Assembly: GCF_051055405.1 (NCBI RefSeq) | Contig: NZ_CP167068.1 | Location: 2,418,001-2,482,000 of the forward strand | DNA from: Pseudolachnospira sp051055405 | Lineage (GTDB): Bacteria; Bacillota; Clostridia; Lachnospirales; Lachnospiraceae | Direction of reading: 5' to 3' | DNA length: 64,000 nt | Part shown: piece after piece, positions 1 to 8,935 of the stretch | How positions within the stretch are numbered: position 1 is the first letter of the stretch | How the letters are laid out: every line of letters starts with the position of its first letter | Program-made: the position numbers and the translations under genes | The notes under the pieces: generated by a model | Database searches by the model: none | Seen by the model: only the letters and a program-made list of their open reading frames with translations | Told to the model about the DNA's origin: nothing

Positions 1-155
1 AATTCCAACTGCTGGATTCCCATATCATCGATGGTGATATTCATCGGCCCGTAGCCCGTGGCTCCATGGAGGAAACGCACCCGGGAATAAGGACCGGCGG
101 CTCTTCCTTCGCCATCGTCCGCAATCAAGCCATAATCTTCCTCTTCAAAATCCAT
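1..155 (-). CDS. DUF4397 domain protein, N-terminal fragment
   Basis: Only the first 51 codons lie in the window; the gene runs off the left edge. It begins at the ATG ending at 155, preceded by GGAAAGGA. After an acidic start (MDFEEEDYGL) comes VRFLHGATGYGPMNITIDD, which resembles the first strands of DUF4397 domains found in Firmicutes surface or spore-associated proteins. No signal peptide is visible at the start. The molecular function of the family is not known, and the call rests on this short match only. Confidence 0.6.
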   Translation of the reverse strand, partial: MDFEEEDYGLIADDGEGRAAGPYSRVRFLHGATGYGPMNITIDDMGIQQLE

Positions 156-341
156 CGTTTCATCCTTTCCAAATTCCTCATATCTTAGTTTATGCGGTAT
201 CCGGAAAGTTGGAACTGGAATTTCCGATGGAGATTCCGGTGTTAAAATACCTTTTAGCAGGAGACCTTCTGGCGCCGGAATCCAATCGAATAAAATGGAG
301 CTTTTCTATTCTTATGAATATCAAAGCCCCTTTGAAATCAC

Positions 342-848
342 TTAAAATACATGCTGCACCAGATAGGGAATCAAATAAGAAATCACGCACATAATCGTCG
401 TTGCAATCAAAAGCCCGATACAGATCGCCAAAAACGCCTTTTTCGGTCGGATATCCAGCAAGGACGCAATCAGCGCTCCCGTCCAAGCTCCGGTTCCCGG
501 AAGCGGGATTCCCACGAAAAGCATCAATCCAATAAACTCATATTTTTGAATCTGATCGCTTTTGCTCATGGCCTTTTTTTCCAGCTTTTCCACCAGCGGA
601 CGCAACAGCTTGGTTCGTTTCAGCCACTTGAAGATTGGCGTAATAAAAAACAAAATAAATGGGATCGGAATCATATTGCCGATCAGACAAATCGCAATCG
701 CAGGAACAATCGGAATCCCCAACAAAGCCGCCGCGATCAGGCCGCCGCGAAGCTCCAAAATCGGAACCATGGAAATAATAAAGACAATCACTTCCGGAGG
801 CATTCCTCCCAGAGCCTGAATAAACCAATTTGCTAATGATTCTGCCAT
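342..848 (-). CDS. Small multidrug export family membrane protein (COG2426)
   Basis: A 168-residue integral membrane protein with the pattern of the putative small multidrug export family (Pfam Sm_multidrug_ex). Hydrophobic stretches cover about residues 15-35, 40-70, 105-130 and 135-165. The family marks ELRGGLIAA near residue 32 and GIPLPGTGAWTGAL near residue 113 are present; the latter is a re-entrant-type glycine-rich loop. Despite the family name, substrates are unproven. The start ATG follows a GGAAGG ribosome site, and the gene has its own promoter at 894-922, so it is probably transcribed alone. Confidence 0.75.
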   Translation of the reverse strand: MAESLANWFIQALGGMPPEVIVFIISMVPILELRGGLIAAALLGIPIVPAIAICLIGNMIPIPFILFFITPIFKWLKRTKLLRPLVEKLEKKAMSKSDQIQKYEFIGLMLFVGIPLPGTGAWTGALIASLLDIRPKKAFLAICIGLLIATTIMCVISYLIPYLVQHVF

Positions 849-893
849 TCCAAACCTTCCTTTACCTCTGCCTAAGCAGGATTTATCTGGTAA

Positions 894-922
894 AGTATAT
901 CATAAGGGGACGTTTCTGACAA
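894..922 (-). promoter_or_regulatory. Sigma-A type promoter for the small membrane protein
   Basis: Minus strand TTGTCA (917-922), 17-base spacer, TATACT (894-899), about 50 bases before the start codon at 848. Confidence 0.6.
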
Positions 923-925
923 CTG

Positions 926-2815
926 TTATCCCTTTTTCTTATGGATATTTCGGATGACTTTTTTCTTCTTTGGATGGCCTTTTTCCGACATTCGCTCCGG
1001 CCGCTGCCCGTCCATCTTCTGCCCGGAAGGGCGAATCAAACAATTCTTTCCAAAGCCAATTAGATCTGTCCGTCCTTCTTTTTGCAGCGCCTCTTCTACC
1101 AGCGCATGCAATTTGGGATCCCGGTACTGAATCAATGCCCTCTGCATCGCTTTTTCATGGGGGTCCCGGATGACTGTCACGGCTTCCATGGTCCTTGGGT
1201 CCAAACCGGTATAATACATACAGGTAGAAATTGTCGAAGGAGTCGGATAAAAATCCTGTACCTGCTCCGGCATATACCCCATATCCCGAACGCACTCTGC
1301 CAGAGCAATCCCATCCTTCCTGGTGGAACCCGGATGGGAAGAAATGAGATAAGGCACTAAATACTGCTTTTTCCCCAGGGACTGATTGACTTTCTGAAAT
1401 TTTTCCGCAAATGCCTGATAGACGGAATGTTTCGGCTTTCCCATCAACCGCAAAACCCGCGGCGATACATGCTCCGGCGCAACCTTCAACTGCCCGCTGA
1501 CATGATAGCGGCAAAGCTCCCACAGAAACGTATCGTCCGGGTCAGCCATCAGATAGTCGAACCGAATGCCTGAACGGATAAATACCTTCTTCACGCCGGG
1601 CAGCGCGCGAAGTTTTCTCAGCAAAGAAATATATTCCCTGTGATCTACCGTAAGATTCGGACAGGGCTCCGGAAAAAGGCACTGACGGTCTGGGCAGACA
1701 CCGACTCTCTCTTGCTTTTTGCAGCTGGGATGACGAAAATTAGCCGTCGGCCCGCCTACATCGTGGATATACCCTTTAAACTCCGGATCTTCCGTCATCC
1801 TTTTCGCCTCCGCCAGCAGAGATTCCTGGCTCCTGGCCTGGACAATTCGCCCCTGATGAAACGTCAGCGCGCAAAAGCTGCACCCGCCAAAACATCCGCG
1901 GCTGCTGGTCAGGCTAAATTTCACTTCCTGAATTGCCGGAACTCCCCCCGCCCCATCGTAGGACGGATGCCACGTCCGGCAATACGGCAGTTCATAGATA
2001 TCGTCCAATTCCTGCCTGGACAGAGGTTTCGCAGGCGGATTTTGCACCACAAACAGCTTTTTTCCATAAGGTTCGATTAAAGCCTTTCCGGAAAATGGGT
2101 CGGTATTGCGGTATTGGGTCGCAAAGCTGGATGCATAGGAGCGCTTGTCCATCGTCAGTTCCTCATAAGACGGCAGGCAAATGGCTTCCGGATTCCCATT
2201 CAAGGAAGAACACCGGTATACCGTTCCCGGAATATACGTCAAATCCGCCGCGGATAAACCGGAATCCAACGCCTCCGCAATCTCTAAAATAGAACGTTCT
2301 CCCATCCCATAGGAAATCAAATCCGCCTGAGCATCCAGAAGCACGGATTTTCTCAAACTGTCTGACCAATAATCATAGTGGGCCAAACGCCGCAGGCTGG
2401 CCTCAATACCTCCCAATATAATCGGCACATCCGGAAAGTTCCGCCGAATCCAGTTTCCATATACCACCACTGCCCGGTCCGGCCTCTTTCCCATCTCGCC
2501 GCCCGGAGAATAAGCGTCTGTCTGACGGTGCTTTCTGGAAACAGAGTAGTGATTTACCATGGAATCCATATTTCCAGCGGACACCAAAAAGGCCAGACGC
2601 GGCCGGCCAAATTCTCGAATCGCCTCTTCCTTTTTCCAGTCGGGCTGCGCCAATATCCCCACCCGATAACCATGCCGTTCCAGTAAGCGGGTAATAATAG
2701 CATGACCAAAAGAAGGATGATCCACATAGGCGTCTCCGCACACATAGACGAAGTCCACTTCCGGCCATCCTCTCTTTTCCATTTCTTTTCGATTGATCGG
2801 TAAAAACTCTGACAT
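926..2815 (-). CDS. ygiQ: YgiQ family radical SAM protein
   Basis: A 629-residue protein of the UPF0313/YgiQ family, radical S-adenosylmethionine enzymes of unknown substrate. The iron-sulfur motif is CxxxCxxC (Cys308, Cys312, Cys315 in RGCFGGCSFC), the variant spacing normal for radical SAM proteins. A cobalamin-binding-like N-terminal region (VYVCGDAYVDHPSFG) and a basic C-terminal tail (KKKKVIRNIHKKKG) are also typical. Length matches the family. It lies 34 bases after the metal sensor gene and is probably cotranscribed with it; no functional link between the two is known. Confidence 0.9.
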   Translation of the reverse strand: MSEFLPINRKEMEKRGWPEVDFVYVCGDAYVDHPSFGHAIITRLLERHGYRVGILAQPDWKKEEAIREFGRPRLAFLVSAGNMDSMVNHYSVSRKHRQTDAYSPGGEMGKRPDRAVVVYGNWIRRNFPDVPIILGGIEASLRRLAHYDYWSDSLRKSVLLDAQADLISYGMGERSILEIAEALDSGLSAADLTYIPGTVYRCSSLNGNPEAICLPSYEELTMDKRSYASSFATQYRNTDPFSGKALIEPYGKKLFVVQNPPAKPLSRQELDDIYELPYCRTWHPSYDGAGGVPAIQEVKFSLTSSRGCFGGCSFCALTFHQGRIVQARSQESLLAEAKRMTEDPEFKGYIHDVGGPTANFRHPSCKKQERVGVCPDRQCLFPEPCPNLTVDHREYISLLRKLRALPGVKKVFIRSGIRFDYLMADPDDTFLWELCRYHVSGQLKVAPEHVSPRVLRLMGKPKHSVYQAFAEKFQKVNQSLGKKQYLVPYLISSHPGSTRKDGIALAECVRDMGYMPEQVQDFYPTPSTISTCMYYTGLDPRTMEAVTVIRDPHEKAMQRALIQYRDPKLHALVEEALQKEGRTDLIGFGKNCLIRPSGQKMDGQRPERMSEKGHPKKKKVIRNIHKKKG

Positions 2816-2849
2816 AGTCCCTCTCTCTGAAACAGGTTCCGGCGCTATC

Positions 2850-3227
2850 CTATCGAATAAAATAGGAAATCGCCTTGTTCAGTTCCTCCACCGCGTGCAT
2901 ATCCCCAGACTCCACTGCATCTACAATACAATGATTGATATGATCTTCCAAAATCACTTTTCCTGTATTGCCCAAAGCAGAGCGAACCGCCGCCAGTTGG
3001 ATCAATACCTCGGAGCAATCCCGCCCCTCCTCCACCATCCGTTTGATGGATTCTAAATGTCCGATCGCGCGAGACAGACGGTTTAGTACCGCTCGCGTCT
3101 GTTCATGGCTGTGGGTATGAGTATACACTGTGCCGTCCGGAGCCACATGAGTATGAACTACGCCCGCCCCCATCTTTTTTTCTTCCGTTTCCTTTTGCAT
3201 CTCCGGGCGTTGTGCTTTTTCTGACAT
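2850..3227 (-). CDS. CsoR/FrmR-family metal-sensing repressor with His-rich N-terminus
   Basis: A 125-residue all-helical repressor of the CsoR/RcnR/FrmR family, which releases DNA on binding metal or formaldehyde. The conserved core starts near residue 47 (NRLSRAIGHLESIKRMVEEG). Putative ligands fit the copper-type Cys-His-Cys set: Cys in GRDCSEV, and His and Cys spaced four apart in EDHINHC. Unusual is an N-terminal extension of about 45 residues holding VHTHVAP and YTHTHSH, which could bind nickel, cobalt or copper. No copA, copZ or nickel exporter gene is adjacent, so the inducer is open. Its promoter is flanked by two identical 12-base repeats. Confidence 0.85.
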   Translation of the reverse strand: MSEKAQRPEMQKETEEKKMGAGVVHTHVAPDGTVYTHTHSHEQTRAVLNRLSRAIGHLESIKRMVEEGRDCSEVLIQLAAVRSALGNTGKVILEDHINHCIVDAVESGDMHAVEELNKAISYFIR

Positions 3228-3264
3228 TTTATCTTCCTTCTATGATTAAAATTTTAGGTCAACG

Positions 3265-3341
3265 ATACCTGCCATTACGCTTCGTAACTTTATTCTATGA
3301 TCGAAAAGCATCTGTGTCAATAGGATTTCATACCTGCCATT
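3265..3341 (-). promoter_or_regulatory. Direct repeats flanking the csoR promoter, candidate operators
   Basis: The 12-mer AATGGCAGGTAT (minus strand) occurs at 3330-3341, just upstream of the -35 box, and at 3265-3276, in the early transcript. CsoR-family repressors often autoregulate through GC-tract sites near the promoter, so these are plausible autoregulatory operators. That role is inference. Confidence 0.45.
3292..3320 (-). promoter_or_regulatory. Promoter of the csoR-like gene
   Basis: Minus strand TTGACA (3315-3320), 17-base spacer, TAGAAT (3292-3297). It lies between two copies of AATGGCAGGTAT. Confidence 0.75.
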
Positions 3342-3379
3342 CACAAGGGCCTACATGCCTCCTATATAAACGGGCGATC

Positions 3380-4912
3380 TCAGCGATAATAATCCGCCGT
3401 CTCTCCCGTATCTTCCTGCCGGAGCAAAGTTCCATCTCCGTCAAAAGTATAGCGGTACACCTGACTGGTCCCGCCGATGGAAAATGCGCTGGTGGCCGGC
3501 GAGAAATAGGTGGAAACAATGCTCTCCACATCCCACAGCAGTTTTCCATTTTCGCTTACAGCCAGCTTGCCCCCCAGAGAACCTTTAATCGCATAGAAGG
3601 TCTCTGGCGTACCGCCCTTTGGATCGCACGCCAGCAGCACCGCCGTATAGTTCTTTCGAACCATCGGAGTCAGCTCCTCGCTGGCAATTTCCCAGATATT
3701 ATTGTCAAAAAGCTCATTGACAATCTCCGCAATTTCGTACCGACCCCCGGCGTTTTGTTCCTCGTTTTCCAATTTCGGCGTGGAGTAGGCCGAGAGATAG
3801 ACCTGTCCCTGAAATTCCAACATATCCACCAGATAATAATAGCAATCCTGCCCATCGTAAACGAAACTGTCCGTCAGACTTCCGTCCCGATCCAGCTTCG
3901 CCAGCCGGGCATGTTCTCCTTCCATCGAATTCCCCAACTGAATCAAATAGCCGTCTCCCAAGCGGACAGCATTCCAGATACCGTAATTGCCCACCTGGGT
4001 TTTCTGAAAGCTCAGCTCTTCCCCACTCTCCGAATACTGGCTCAAACAAAGATACTGTAGATCTCCTCGGCTGATCACCGCCCATGTGCCGTCCTCATTA
4101 TCCAGTACAGCGGCGACGTCTTCCTGGCGGAAGCCATGATCCATCTGCTTTTCCCACAGCACTGTTCCAACGCTATTGACCGCAGCCACCCAGCCATATG
4201 AGGTCTGTTCGCTGGAGATGGTTGGCGTCCGGCCCCATACCGCCGCGCCAGTGGACATAGACGTGCAGTCCTCGATCTGAAACTTGGAAAACTCCGCCGT
4301 CCATACCAGTTTCCCATCCTCATAGCGCTCCAGATAACTTTTGTCATGGACGTCAAAGCCCAAAACCTCGTCCAATTTTTCCGTCGGATAGCAACGGTAA
4401 GCGATTTCGTCTCCTGGCACCTCTGTGTTCCGTTTTTTGTGGTTCCAAAGGGCCGCCAAATCCTCCGGCGTAGGTTCTTTCTGGAAGATTTCCACTCCCG
4501 CCACAGGACCGGAAACACTGCGCTCAATGACCTCCGCCGTCTTGTCATAGGTGAACTGTTGGGTCGTGATATCCTGGTATACTGCTTTCACCTCTTCCCT
4601 GCTCAGCCCCTCGGCGGACAACCCATTTTCATCAAAAAACTGAACTGCCGCTTTATATTCTCTGGCCTCAACCGCATAGGCGGCGCCTGCCAGCCCCACC
4701 GCCAGGATCAGACAGGCAGCGGCAGCCCGCAGCCAGAAACGTCTCCGAACCAGCTTCTTCCTCCGTTGGGAAGAAACGATTTTTTTCCACACTTTTTGCT
4801 GGATACGCTCCCCCGCGCCCTCCGGCATCGTCACATCCCATGCATCTGGCAATATTTCGTCCAGCTCTTTCGGCTCGCACTCGTCAAACAGCTCCGTCAG
4901 TGTTTTCTTCAC
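3380..4912 (-). CDS. Anti-sigma factor-like membrane protein paired with the ECF sigma factor
   Basis: About 510 residues. The short cytoplasmic N-terminus (VKKTLTELFDECEPKELDEILPD) resembles the sigma-binding region of Firmicutes anti-sigma factors. A basic patch (RRKKLVRRRFWLR) is followed by one membrane segment near residues 62-80 (AAAACLILAVGLAGAAYAV). The long extracytoplasmic part has several Trp/Gly-rich repeats reminiscent of a beta-propeller, which may sense an outside ligand. I prefer the GTG start ending at 4912, because GGGGGGA precedes it and it overlaps the sigma stop codon by four bases; an ATG at 4927 would add five residues. The coupling to the sigma gene supports the role. 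Confidence 0.7.
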   Translation of the reverse strand: MKKTLTELFDECEPKELDEILPDAWDVTMPEGAGERIQQKVWKKIVSSQRRKKLVRRRFWLRAAAACLILAVGLAGAAYAVEAREYKAAVQFFDENGLSAEGLSREEVKAVYQDITTQQFTYDKTAEVIERSVSGPVAGVEIFQKEPTPEDLAALWNHKKRNTEVPGDEIAYRCYPTEKLDEVLGFDVHDKSYLERYEDGKLVWTAEFSKFQIEDCTSMSTGAAVWGRTPTISSEQTSYGWVAAVNSVGTVLWEKQMDHGFRQEDVAAVLDNEDGTWAVISRGDLQYLCLSQYSESGEELSFQKTQVGNYGIWNAVRLGDGYLIQLGNSMEGEHARLAKLDRDGSLTDSFVYDGQDCYYYLVDMLEFQGQVYLSAYSTPKLENEEQNAGGRYEIAEIVNELFDNNIWEIASEELTPMVRKNYTAVLLACDPKGGTPETFYAIKGSLGGKLAVSENGKLLWDVESIVSTYFSPATSAFSIGGTSQVYRYTFDGDGTLLRQEDTGETADYYR

Positions 4913-5472
4913 ATCGATTCCCCCCATTCTTTCAGCTTTTTTCGCAGTTTTCCAATGGCCCGGTGGGTTCTGGTATCTACATTTACCGCCGTCAGCCCTA
5001 GCCGCGCGGCAATCTCCTTCGAGGATTCCCCCAAGTAAAATTTTCGAAGCAGGATCTCGCGGTCTGGTTCCCCCAACTCTTTTACTGCTGTCAATGTCCT
5101 CCCCCGCAGTTCCCGCTCCTCCCAGTCGCCCTCCAACAAACTCTCCTTGTTTTCTGCCATCATCCTTTCGTCCAGTGGAAGAATATTTGCCTCACGGTAT
5201 CGCCGCCGCACCAAATCCAAGGCATTGTTCCGGGCAATCACACACAGCCAGGAACGAATACTCCCCTTCTCCGGGGCGTACCGATCCAGATCCAGGTAAA
5301 ACTCGCTGAAGGTGTCAGCCACACAGCCTTCCACATCGGCAGCACAAAACACACCTTCCGGAAGTTTTCTCCTGACCACAGCGTAGACGAGCCCTCCATA
5401 TCTCTCCATAAGAGTCGATATAGCAGGCTCCGGCGTACGCCGCAATAATTCCAATAGATCTTGATCCTGCAC
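4909..5472 (-). CDS. ECF-type RNA polymerase sigma factor
   Basis: A 187-residue sigma-70 family protein of ECF type, with region 2 at about residues 20-85 (SIRSWLCVIARNNALDLVRRRYRE is the -10 recognition helix area) and region 4 at about 125-180 (REILLRKFYLGESSKEIAARLGLT, a helix-turn-helix). It starts with GTG behind GGAGGTGG. The downstream gene overlaps its stop codon and encodes a single-pass membrane protein, the usual sigma/anti-sigma arrangement, so this sigma probably answers an envelope or extracellular signal. Target promoters cannot be told from the window. Confidence 0.88.
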   Translation of the reverse strand: MQDQDLLELLRRTPEPAISTLMERYGGLVYAVVRRKLPEGVFCAADVEGCVADTFSEFYLDLDRYAPEKGSIRSWLCVIARNNALDLVRRRYREANILPLDERMMAENKESLLEGDWEERELRGRTLTAVKELGEPDREILLRKFYLGESSKEIAARLGLTAVNVDTRTHRAIGKLRKKLKEWGESM

Positions 5473-5550
5473 TTTTCCACCTCCCGGCCACTGTCTATGA
5501 AGCTTTATCTATTACTGCGATGAAAATCCGGAAATCTTACAGAAGAAAAA

Positions 5551-5572
5551 GGACGCCCCATCGGAGCGCCCT
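5551..5572 (-). terminator. Terminator of the fhs-fchA-folD operon
   Basis: Minus strand stem AGGGCGC/GCGTCCT with one mismatch, followed by TTTTTCTTCT, 11 bases after the folD stop codon. Confidence 0.75.
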
Positions 5573-5582
5573 AAAAACCTTC

Positions 5583-6437
5583 TTACTTTCCAGCTTTCCG
5601 CATCGCTGCTTCCACCACATGTCCTACCAGCACAGAGGTGGTGACGGTTCCAACGCCTCCAGGAACCGGTGTAATCGCGCCGACGATGGGCTCTGCGTCC
5701 TCATACTTTACATCCCCGCAAAGTTTACCCTCATCGTTGACATTGATACCCACATCGATGACTACCTGGCCCGGCGCGAAGTACTCTTTGTCCACCACGC
5801 CCGCGCGGCCCGCTGCTACGATCAAGATATCCGCTTCCCGGCAGACTGCCGGCATATCCACGGTCTTGGTATGGCAAACCGTCACCGTGGCGTTTTTCTT
5901 AATCAGCATCATCGCCGCCGGCTTGCCAACCACCAAGCTGCGTCCGATCACAACCGCTTTCTTTCCCTTGCAGTCGATCTGATAGTGATCTAAGATCTCC
6001 ATGCAAGCCTGAGGCGTGCATGGCGGGAATCCCTTTGTCTGTCCGGTAAAGACGCCGACCATCGAACCGTCGGTGATTCCGTCTACATCCTTCTCTGGGT
6101 CTAAAGCCTGGCAAGCGGCTTCCTCGTCCAAATGCTTTGGCAGCGGACGGAACATCAAAACGCCATGGATGGCATCGTCCTTATTGACCTCATCAATGGT
6201 AGACATCAAAGCCTCCTGGGTCACGTCAGCCGGAAGCAGATACTGTTTTACCGCTACGCCGAGGGTATCGCAGCGCTTCATGGCGCCTCTTTCATAGGAA
6301 ATATCATCTCCCCGCTCGCCCACACGAATAATACCAAGGGTAGGGTTGATTCCTTTTGCCTTCAAAGCTTCCACATCCGCTTTGATTCTCTCATTCAAGG
6401 AAGCGTTTACTTCCTTTCCCAGCAATACCTGTGCCAT
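5583..6437 (-). CDS. folD: Methylene-tetrahydrofolate dehydrogenase / methenyl-THF cyclohydrolase FolD
   Basis: Bifunctional FolD interconverts 5,10-methylene-, methenyl- and 10-formyl-tetrahydrofolate, a cytosolic step of the methyl branch of acetogenesis. The 284-residue product shows the family marks: GERGDDISYERGAMKRC (substrate region with the catalytic Tyr), the PLPKHL segment, VDGITDGSMVG, and the nucleotide-binding GRSLVVGKPAA. The start is the ATG at 6437 behind GGAGGAGGTT; an in-frame ATG further upstream has no ribosome site. It is the last gene of fhs-fchA-folD. FchA is present as well, so cyclohydrolase activity may be redundant and FolD may serve mainly as the dehydrogenase. Confidence 0.95.
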   Translation of the reverse strand: MAQVLLGKEVNASLNERIKADVEALKAKGINPTLGIIRVGERGDDISYERGAMKRCDTLGVAVKQYLLPADVTQEALMSTIDEVNKDDAIHGVLMFRPLPKHLDEEAACQALDPEKDVDGITDGSMVGVFTGQTKGFPPCTPQACMEILDHYQIDCKGKKAVVIGRSLVVGKPAAMMLIKKNATVTVCHTKTVDMPAVCREADILIVAAGRAGVVDKEYFAPGQVVIDVGINVNDEGKLCGDVKYEDAEPIVGAITPVPGGVGTVTTSVLVGHVVEAAMRKAGK

Positions 6438-6506
6438 GGGAACCTCCTCCTTTTTGGGGGCGGGACAGGCTGCCAAAGGCAACCGCTCCCACCCATATCG
6501 CTTTCT

Positions 6507-7133
6507 TTAAAATCTTGCGCGCACATCGGCGAAAATTTCATCCGCCATCGCCACATATTTGCTGATCATGCCTTCCGCTTTCTCATTGATCTCCGCCGCG
6601 TAGGCTTTGTCCGTCATCGACTTGGTATTGATGAACACGTTGAGGCTGGCTCCCAGCAGAGCCGCCCGGCAGCAAGCCACGCCAACGCCGACATCGCTGA
6701 TCGCAAGAGCGGAACCCTTGGCGGCAAACTCCTTATGAAGCTCGATGGCCTCGCAGCACTTCTCCATGATCAAAAGCGGAACACTGCAAGCGTCTTTTAA
6801 CGCCGCTTCCATAATACGAGCTTTCTCCGCCTTCTCTTCCTCCGTCTCCTTCGGCAACCCGTATGCCTTGGAAAGAGGCTCAAACATCTCGGCATCTTTC
6901 TGTACCAGATCCAGCAATTCTGCCTGAAGAGCGTCTGCCTTTGCTTTTAAAGCAATGATATCATCCTGTACATCGGCATATTTTTTCTTGCCAAGAGTCA
7001 GGCTTCCCACCATATTTCCGAGAGCCGTACCAATGGCGCCAACCAAAGAGGATGCGCCGCCGCCGCCCGGAACCGGGGCTTTGGAGGCCAAAACCTCTAC
7101 AAATGCTTCACAACTTCCCTTGGTAAATTCCAT
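6507..7133 (-). CDS. fchA: Methenyltetrahydrofolate cyclohydrolase FchA (cyclodeaminase family)
   Basis: A 208-residue protein of the formiminotransferase-cyclodeaminase/FchA family, used by acetogens and purine-fermenting clostridia to interconvert 10-formyl- and methenyl-tetrahydrofolate. Diagnostic are the N-terminal SKAPVPGGGGASSLVGAIG, which binds the folate, and DVGVGVACCRAALLGASLNV in the C-terminal half. Length is normal. It lies between fhs and folD with short gaps (49 and 69 bases), in the order in which the enzymes act on the C1 unit. Confidence 0.95.
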   Translation of the reverse strand: MEFTKGSCEAFVEVLASKAPVPGGGGASSLVGAIGTALGNMVGSLTLGKKKYADVQDDIIALKAKADALQAELLDLVQKDAEMFEPLSKAYGLPKETEEEKAEKARIMEAALKDACSVPLLIMEKCCEAIELHKEFAAKGSALAISDVGVGVACCRAALLGASLNVFINTKSMTDKAYAAEINEKAEGMISKYVAMADEIFADVRARF

Positions 7134-7182
7134 AGGAATCTCCTCCGTTCCAATTTATATTCTGCTTTCGCCAATCCAGTCC

Positions 7183-8856
7183 TTAGAACAGGCCGCTGAT
7201 CTTGCCGGTCTCGTCCACGTCGATCTTCTCCGCTGCCGGTACCGGCGGTAAGCCTGGCATCGTCATGATGTCTCCCGTCAACGCTACGATAAATCCTGCT
7301 CCCGCTGAGATCTTCAGGTTTCTCACCGTTACTGTGAATCCCTTCGGCGCTCCCTTTAATGCCGCATCGTCCGAGAAGCTGTACTGCGTCTTCGCTACAC
7401 AGATCGGGCACTTGTCAAATCCAAGCTTCGTTAACTGCTCCGCCTGCTTCTTCGCGTTCGCCGTCAGCATCACTCCGTCTCCATGGTATACTCTCTTTAC
7501 GATCGCATCCAGTTTCTCCTCGATGCTTACGTCCAGGCCATAGCTGAAGCTGAAATCATTCGGCTCTTCTACCAGTCTTACGACCTCTTCCGCCAGCGCG
7601 ATTCCTCCTTCTCCTCCTTTGGCCCATACTTCCGACAGCGCTACGTTTACTCCCAGCTCCTTACACTTCTTCTCTACTAGGTCTAACTCTGCCTTCGTAT
7701 CCGTCGGGAACGCGTTGATCGCTACTACGCACGGCAGCTTATATACCTGCGTGATATTCTCTACGTGCTGCAGCAGGTTCGGCAGTCCTGCCTCCAATGC
7801 CGTAAGGTTCTCTTCGTTCAGATCTGCCTTCGCCACTCCTCCATGGCTCTTCAGCGCTCTTACCGTCGCTACCATTACCACCGCCGACGGCGTCAGCCCT
7901 GCCATACGGCACTTGATGTCTAAGAACTTCTCCGCTCCAAGGTCTGCTCCGAATCCGGCTTCCGTGATCACGTAATCTCCTAGCTTTAATGCCATCTTCG
8001 TCGCCATCACCGAGTTGCATCCATGGGCGATGTTCGCAAACGGTCCTCCGTGCACGATTGCCGGCGTATGCTCTAACGTCTGCACCAGGTTCGGCTTCAA
8101 GGCATCCTTTAACAGCGCCGTCATCGCTCCCTCTGCGTGAAGGTCTCCCGCCGTTACCGGCTTCTCATCGTATGTATATCCCACGATAATACGCGCCAGG
8201 CGCTTCTTCAAATCAATGATATCCGACGACAGGCACAGCACCGCCATGATCTCGCTCGCTACCGTGATATCGTATCCGTCTTCTCTCGGTACTCCGTTTA
8301 CCCTTCCGCCAAGGCCGTCTACTACGAAACGAAGCTGACGGTCGTTCATATCCACGCACCGTCTCCACGTGATTCTTCTCGGATCAATGTTTAACTTATT
8401 TCCCTGATACAGATGGTTGTCTAACATTGCCGCCAGCAGGTTGTTCGCCGCTCCGATCGCGTGCATATCTCCCGTGAAGTGAAGGTTGATGTCTTCCATC
8501 GGGACTACCTGCGCGTATCCTCCGCCTGCCGCTCCGCCTTTTACTCCGAATACCGGTCCCAACGACGGCTCACGCAGAGCCACCATCACGTTCTTTCCGA
8601 TCTTTCTCATTCCATCCGCCAGGCCTACCGTCGTCGTCGTCTTTCCTTCTCCGGCCGGCGTCGGGTTGATGGCTGTTACCAGGATCAGCTTTCCGTCTTT
8701 CTTCTTGCTCTCCTGGAGCATGTTATAATCGATTTTTGCTTTGTACTTTCCATAATGCTCCAAGTACTTTTCGTCGATTCCTGCTGTCTTTGCGATCTCG
8801 GAAATCGGCTGCATCTCTGTTTCCTGTGCAATTTCGATGTCGGATTTGTAGCCCAT
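7183..8856 (-). CDS. fhs: Formate-tetrahydrofolate ligase
   Basis: ATP-dependent formation of 10-formyl-tetrahydrofolate from formate, the entry step of the methyl branch. The 557-residue product has the family P-loop TPAGEGKTTTTVGLADG, the EPSLGPVFGVKGGAAGGGYAQV region, FTGDMHAIGAANNLLAA, and GAGFIVALTGDIMTMPGLP near the C-terminus. I start at the ATG ending at 8856 (MGYKSDIEIA), behind AAGGAGA; a longer open frame to 9000 runs through the riboswitch and is not translated. The strong, uniform codon choice differs from the neighbours and suggests high expression. Transcription is governed by the ZTP riboswitch and terminator in the leader. Confidence 0.97.
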   Translation of the reverse strand: MGYKSDIEIAQETEMQPISEIAKTAGIDEKYLEHYGKYKAKIDYNMLQESKKKDGKLILVTAINPTPAGEGKTTTTVGLADGMRKIGKNVMVALREPSLGPVFGVKGGAAGGGYAQVVPMEDINLHFTGDMHAIGAANNLLAAMLDNHLYQGNKLNIDPRRITWRRCVDMNDRQLRFVVDGLGGRVNGVPREDGYDITVASEIMAVLCLSSDIIDLKKRLARIIVGYTYDEKPVTAGDLHAEGAMTALLKDALKPNLVQTLEHTPAIVHGGPFANIAHGCNSVMATKMALKLGDYVITEAGFGADLGAEKFLDIKCRMAGLTPSAVVMVATVRALKSHGGVAKADLNEENLTALEAGLPNLLQHVENITQVYKLPCVVAINAFPTDTKAELDLVEKKCKELGVNVALSEVWAKGGEGGIALAEEVVRLVEEPNDFSFSYGLDVSIEEKLDAIVKRVYHGDGVMLTANAKKQAEQLTKLGFDKCPICVAKTQYSFSDDAALKGAPKGFTVTVRNLKISAGAGFIVALTGDIMTMPGLPPVPAAEKIDVDETGKISGLF

Positions 8857-8903
8857 ACCTTTCTTCTCCTTTACCTTATTGGTTTTGCCTCTTTTACCAA
8901 AAA

Positions 8904-8935
8904 GGGCATCATTTGAAACGCTCCAAATGATGCCC
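8904..8935 (-). terminator. Riboswitch-controlled intrinsic terminator in the fhs leader
   Basis: A perfect 12-bp stem, GGGCATCATTTG/CAAATGATGCCC, with an 8-base loop and a following TTTTT. The first bases of the stem are the conserved 3' GGGCA of the ZTP aptamer, so folding of the ligand-bound aptamer should prevent the terminator. Confidence 0.93.

Noticed and set aside
3212..4060. Plus-strand open frame of 282 codons opposite the anti-sigma gene
   Set aside because: Overlaps a well-supported coupled sigma/anti-sigma pair; its product has no family features.
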